From: UKL13-2 sp044346745
GTDB taxonomy: Bacteria; Pseudomonadota; Gammaproteobacteria; Burkholderiales; Usitatibacteraceae
Direction: 5' to 3'
Length of the DNA: 10,179 bases
Assembly: GCA_044346745.1 (NCBI GenBank)
Contig: JBIIYQ010000102.1
Span: 1-10,179, forward strand
Each line of letters starts with the position of its first letter. Within the stretch, counting starts at the first letter, position 1. Of the stretch, positions 5,809 to 10,179 are shown one piece after another. The position numbers and the translations under genes are program-made. The notes under the pieces were generated by a model, which saw only the letters and a program-made list of their open reading frames with translations, was not told where the DNA came from and ran no database searches.

Positions 5809-7239
5809 TCACATATTCAACGTACGTTTATCCACCGCCAGAGCTGCTTCGCGCACCGCTTCGGATAACGTAGGGTGTCCGTGAACGATCCGCGCAATAT
5901 CCTCCGACGCGGCCTTAAATTCCATCGCAGTGACGAGCTCCTGAATCAACTCAGACGCATGCGCATGAATGATGTGGCCACCCAAGATGCGGTCGGTCTT
6001 TGCGTCGGCGATGATCTTTACGAACCCGCCGCCTTCACCTTGCCCGAGTGCCCGACCATTTGCCGCAAACGGGAACTGCCCGGTCTTGACTTCGACACCT
6101 TCGGCCTTCAGCTGCTGCTCGGTCTTGCCTACCCAGGCGACTTCTGGCGAGGTGTAGATAATCCAAGGGATGGTGTTGAAATCAATGTGCGGCTGCTGTC
6201 CGGCGATACGCTCGGCAACTGCAACGCCCTCATCTTCCGCCTTGTGCGCGAGCATCGGACCGCGTACAACGTCGCCGATCGCATAAACATTTGGCAGATT
6301 GGTTGCGCAGTGATCGTCAACTTCAATCATGCCGCGATCGGTCATTTTCAATCCGACATTGTTTGCACCTAATCCATCGGTGTTGGGTACACGCCCAACC
6401 GAAACGATCAGCTTGTCACACTCGAGTTTTTGCGCCAAGCCTTTGTCGTCGGTGTAGTCGATTGTGATGCCGGTCTTTTTCGTCGTGACCTTATCGATCT
6501 TCACGCCAAGCTTGATGTTGAGGCCCTGCTCCTTGGTGAAAACCTTCCATGCCTCTTTCTGCACGGATTCGTCAACAGCCGCGAGAAACGTGGGCATCGC
6601 TTCCAAAACGGTCACCTCGGCACCGAGACGTCGCCAGACACTGCCAAGCTCCAACCCAATCACACCTGCACCGATGACGCCCAATCGTTTTGGCACAGCT
6701 GCAAAAGCAAGCGCGCCTTCGTTGTCACAAATATTGATGTTGTCTACCGCAATTCCCGGCAAATGACGCGCTTTTGAACCTGTCGCGATGATGACGTGTT
6801 TGGCGGTGACCTGTTCCTTCGTCTCGCCGTTTTTGACTTCAATTGTGTAGCTCTCGCCGCCGCTTACGAAGGAGCCAAAGCCCTTGAGCCAAGTGACCTT
6901 GTTCTTGCGAAAAAGAAACTCGATACCTTTGGTCATCTTGCCAACGATCGTGTCCTTGCGCCCTTGCATCTTCGTGACGTCAACTTTCAGACCGGAAATG
7001 CTGATGCCGTGATCACCAAACTTGTGTTCAATTTTTTCGACGTTTTCAGAAGATTCCAGCAACGCTTTGGAAGGGATACAGCCAACGTTGAGGCAGGTGC
7101 CGCCAAGCGCCATTTCGCCTTTGGGGTTCTTCCATCCTTCAATGCAAGCAACACTGAAGCCCAACTGCGCGGCGCGAATGGCAGCGATGTAGCCGCCGGG
7201 GCCGGCACCAATAACAACAACGTCGAATGATTTAGACAT
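5809..7239 (-). CDS. lpdA: Dihydrolipoyl dehydrogenase (E3 of 2-oxoglutarate dehydrogenase)
   Basis: This 476-residue FAD-dependent flavoprotein disulfide reductase reoxidises dihydrolipoyl groups on E2 and passes electrons to NAD+. The FAD-binding GAGPGG is at 11-16, the redox-active disulfide C49/C54 in GGTCLNVGCIPSK, the NAD-binding GAGVIG at 190-195, and the second FAD contact YAIGDVV at 319-325. The C-terminal dimer domain ends with HGHPTLSE, where H455 and E460 should form the catalytic His-Glu pair. All key residues are present and length is normal. The insertion WKNPKGEMAL before the disulfide is typical of betaproteobacterial E3, from memory. AGGA lies about 8 bases before the ATG. 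It follows the small membrane protein gene by 51 bases and sucB beyond that, so it should serve the 2-oxoglutarate complex; it may also serve other lipoyl complexes. Confidence 0.97.
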   Translation of the reverse strand: MSKSFDVVVIGAGPGGYIAAIRAAQLGFSVACIEGWKNPKGEMALGGTCLNVGCIPSKALLESSENVEKIEHKFGDHGISISGLKVDVTKMQGRKDTIVGKMTKGIEFLFRKNKVTWLKGFGSFVSGGESYTIEVKNGETKEQVTAKHVIIATGSKARHLPGIAVDNINICDNEGALAFAAVPKRLGVIGAGVIGLELGSVWRRLGAEVTVLEAMPTFLAAVDESVQKEAWKVFTKEQGLNIKLGVKIDKVTTKKTGITIDYTDDKGLAQKLECDKLIVSVGRVPNTDGLGANNVGLKMTDRGMIEVDDHCATNLPNVYAIGDVVRGPMLAHKAEDEGVAVAERIAGQQPHIDFNTIPWIIYTSPEVAWVGKTEQQLKAEGVEVKTGQFPFAANGRALGQGEGGGFVKIIADAKTDRILGGHIIHAHASELIQELVTAMEFKAASEDIARIVHGHPTLSEAVREAALAVDKRTLNM

Positions 7240-7290
7240 GATGATTTCCTATAGAACGAAACGCTGAGACTGAGACCGAAACCAGTCTCA

Positions 7291-7581
7291 TCACAGCCAA
7301 ACTCTCGATACGTGAACGCCCAAGCCCGCAAAAAAGCCTGCTACTAGCGGAGAAGTACCGGACAACATAAATGGCGGATGTTTCAACAACTGGGTAAACC
7401 AAAGCGTCAGGCAAACTGCCAACCCCACCCCGACCGGTACGGCAATGATGTTGCCGACGTAGTGGCCGAGAAACTTGGCAAAAAACACCGTAAAGAATCC
7501 CGTTAACAACGCCCCGACTAGAAAAAACGCGAGCGGTGTAGCCACCCGGGTGACAAAGAAAGATGATCTAGCCTTGGCCAT
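7291..7581 (-). CDS. Small membrane protein of unknown function between sucB and lpdA
   Basis: I do not recognise this 96-residue protein. After a short basic start (MAKARSSFFVTR) it has three hydrophobic stretches: about residues 15-37 (ending TGFFTVFFAKFLG), 43-63 (from GNIIAVPVGVGLAVCLTLWF) and 77-95 (SPLVAGFFAGLGVHVSRVW). The basic N-terminus suggests it faces the cytoplasm. No catalytic motif is visible. The ATG at 7581 has no clear ribosome site. It lies 66 bases past sucB and 51 bases before lpdA, all on one strand, so it is probably transcribed with the odh genes. The 2-oxoglutarate complex is cytoplasmic, so a membrane protein here is unexpected; it may be unrelated cargo or a membrane tether. 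The frame is open through a compact gap between real genes and gives a coherent hydrophobic pattern, which supports it being real. Confidence 0.72.
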   Translation of the reverse strand: MAKARSSFFVTRVATPLAFFLVGALLTGFFTVFFAKFLGHYVGNIIAVPVGVGLAVCLTLWFTQLLKHPPFMLSGTSPLVAGFFAGLGVHVSRVWL

Positions 7582-7647
7582 TGATAGACAATGTTTTGAA
7601 CGGCTGCGTCAATCCATTGTGATCGCCACAGCCGCCAGACGTGTTTC

Positions 7648-8856
<1,209 letters not shown>

Positions 8857-8891
8857 TTTTAATATCCTTGTGTCGGTGCTTGCATCTTTAC

Positions 8892-8910
8892 TGGTGTCGC
8901 GTCGAGACCA
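8892..8910 (-). promoter_or_regulatory. Hairpin in the sucA-sucB gap
   Basis: On the minus strand TGGTCTCG-ACG-CGACACCA can fold into an 8-bp stem with one C-C mismatch and a 3-base loop. It lies between the sucA stop and the sucB ribosome site and has no following T-run. It could be an RNA processing or stability element that tunes E1 against E2 levels. Folding is inferred from base pairing only. Confidence 0.3.
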
Positions 8911-8940
8911 ATCACGCGCGGCATACTTCGACTAATTTGG

Positions 8941-10179
8941 TTACTTCTTTGCCACCGTCTTGGCAGCCACGTTTTCTGCAACGTCCCAACTCAATGCTGC
9001 ATCAACCAACTCTTTTTGTTGCTCGTTATGTTTCGCCAGATAACCCACTGCTGGCGACGCAGACGACGCACGCCCTGCATAACTCAACGTTTGATCACCG
9101 CGCATATTGCGCTTCAAATAGTGCTGGATGCGGTGCCACGCGCCCTGGTTCGCCGGCTCCTCTTGCGCCCACACAACTGACTTCGCCGCAGGATAGGCTG
9201 AAATTTGTTCTGCAAACTCTTCGTGCGGGAACGGATACAACTGTTCGACGCGAATCACTGCAATATCTTCGATAGCACGTTTTTCCCGCTCGGCAACGAT
9301 GTCGTAGTACACCTTGCCTGAACAGACAACAACCCTCTTCACCTTCTTGGCGTTGAGTTTTGTGGTCTCGCTGATAACGACCTCAAACTTGCCGTTGGCG
9401 AGCTCTTCAAGCGAGGAAGTCGCTTCCTTCTTCCGGAGCAACGACTTCGGCATCATGACCACGAGCGGCTTACGCGCGGGCCGCAGGGCTTGGCGGCGGA
9501 TCATGTGGTAGTGCTGCGCCGCCGTGGACGGCACAACAACTTGAATATTGTGTTCCGCGCATAGCTGCAAAAAGCGCTCCAAGCGAGCGGACGAGTGCTC
9601 CGGCCCCTGGCCTTCGTAACCGTGCGGCAGGAACAGACTCAGGCCACACAAACGGCCCCACTTCGACTCACCCGACGAGATGAACTGGTCAATCACAACT
9701 TGTGCACCGTTGGCGAAGTCACCAAACTGCGCCTCCCAAATCACCAGCTCAAACGGTTGTGCTGATGCGTAGCCGTATTCAAAGCCCAGAACAGCTTCTT
9801 CAGACAACAGTGAATCGATCACCAAGAAACTGCCCTGCTTTTCGGCAATGTTTTGTAGCGGCACATACGTCCCAGAATCCCACTTTTCGCGGTTTTGGTC
9901 GTGCATGACGGCATGGCGATGTGCAAACGTACCGCGTCCGCAATCCTGCCCGCTGATCCGCACCGGAACGCTGTTGGCCACTAGTGTCGCGTATGCGAGG
10001 TTTTCAGCCATACCCCAATCGAGCGGCTGCTCACCTTTGCCCATTTTGCGCCGTGCCTCAAGCAACTTTTCAACGGACATGTGGCACTTGAAGTCCGACG
10101 GGATTTGCGTGAGACGCTCGGCATATCCTTTCAACTTCTGCATCGGCACTTTTGATTCGTAGGAAGCGCGCCAGTCCTG
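8941..10179 (-). CDS. sucA: 2-oxoglutarate dehydrogenase E1 component, C-terminal part
   Basis: Partial gene: the frame is open to the right edge, and 412 codons are visible of a family length near 930-960. E1 is the thiamine-diphosphate-dependent decarboxylase that starts oxidation of 2-oxoglutarate and succinylates the E2 lipoyl group. The visible part covers the transketolase-like pyrimidine-binding domain and the C-terminal domain. Clear family motifs are SGQDCGRGTFAHRHAV, LLSEEAVLGFEYGYA, WEAQFGDFANGAQVVIDQF and LPHGYEGQGPEHSSARLER, and near the end VVWAQEEPANQGAW. An apparent GTG near 10149 is internal, because the preceding codons (reading QDWRASYESK) continue the family alignment. The thiamine-binding GDGN region lies outside the window. 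It is the first visible gene of the operon, followed 84 bases later by sucB. No truncation or frameshift is seen. Confidence 0.97.
   Translation of the reverse strand, partial: QDWRASYESKVPMQKLKGYAERLTQIPSDFKCHMSVEKLLEARRKMGKGEQPLDWGMAENLAYATLVANSVPVRISGQDCGRGTFAHRHAVMHDQNREKWDSGTYVPLQNIAEKQGSFLVIDSLLSEEAVLGFEYGYASAQPFELVIWEAQFGDFANGAQVVIDQFISSGESKWGRLCGLSLFLPHGYEGQGPEHSSARLERFLQLCAEHNIQVVVPSTAAQHYHMIRRQALRPARKPLVVMMPKSLLRKKEATSSLEELANGKFEVVISETTKLNAKKVKRVVVCSGKVYYDIVAEREKRAIEDIAVIRVEQLYPFPHEEFAEQISAYPAAKSVVWAQEEPANQGAWHRIQHYLKRNMRGDQTLSYAGRASSASPAVGYLAKHNEQQKELVDAALSWDVAENVAAKTVAKK

Noticed and set aside
5702..5884. 60-codon plus-strand frame through the tandem repeat
   Set aside because: It is only the translation of the ATCTGCGTTC repeat and then runs into the 3' end of lpdA; frames of this type are a common annotation artefact.
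6796..7230. 144-codon plus-strand open frame opposite lpdA
   Set aside because: Shadow of a strongly supported gene with conserved FAD, disulfide and NAD motifs on the minus strand; no protein-like features of its own.
7588..7633. Nested short inverted repeats between sucB and the membrane protein gene
   Set aside because: Stems of 4-7 bp with long loops and wobble pairs are within chance for 66 bases; no T-run follows on the minus strand.
8941..10149. sucA starting at the GTG at 10149
   Set aside because: The frame continues upstream with family-like sequence to the window edge, and 402 residues is under half the normal E1 length; the gene is cut by the edge, not short.

Overview
The window is a compact stretch of a bacterial chromosome, moderately GC-rich by eye, with every well-supported gene on the minus strand. 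Transcription therefore runs from the right edge to the left. The protein sequences point to a proteobacterium, most likely a betaproteobacterium. The basis is the sucA-sucB-lpdA-zapE order and the form of the LpdA active-site region, with an insertion before the CxxxxC disulfide. Both are recalled from that group, and no database comparison was possible. Genus and species cannot be named.

Reading in the direction of transcription, the right half (10179 to about 5809) is a 2-oxoglutarate dehydrogenase locus. It holds the C-terminal part of E1 (sucA, cut by the window edge), E2 (sucB), a small unrecognised membrane protein, and E3 (lpdA). These make the complex that converts 2-oxoglutarate to succinyl-CoA in the TCA cycle. 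After a 224-base gap carrying a 10-base tandem repeat comes zapE, an AAA+-type P-loop ATPase linked to cell division.

The left half (4264 to 598) holds an acrylyl-CoA reductase/YhdH-type NADPH oxidoreductase (acuI), a stand-alone CheY-like response regulator with an unusual N-terminal extension, and a propionyl-CoA synthetase (prpE). PrpE and AcuI together fit activation of short C3 acids (propionate, 3-hydroxypropionate, acrylate) and reduction of acrylyl-CoA to propionyl-CoA. That combination is an inference from gene proximity.

The leftmost 600 bases are AT-richer. They hold a small two-helix membrane protein gene, a doubtful divergent small ORF, and a long near-perfect inverted repeat (20-base arms) just past the end of prpE. 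No tRNA, rRNA, CRISPR array, insertion sequence or phage gene was seen. Most of the window is ordinary core metabolism. The points that merit attention are the unknown membrane protein inside the odh operon, the orphan response regulator between two C3-metabolism genes, and the two intergenic repeat structures.
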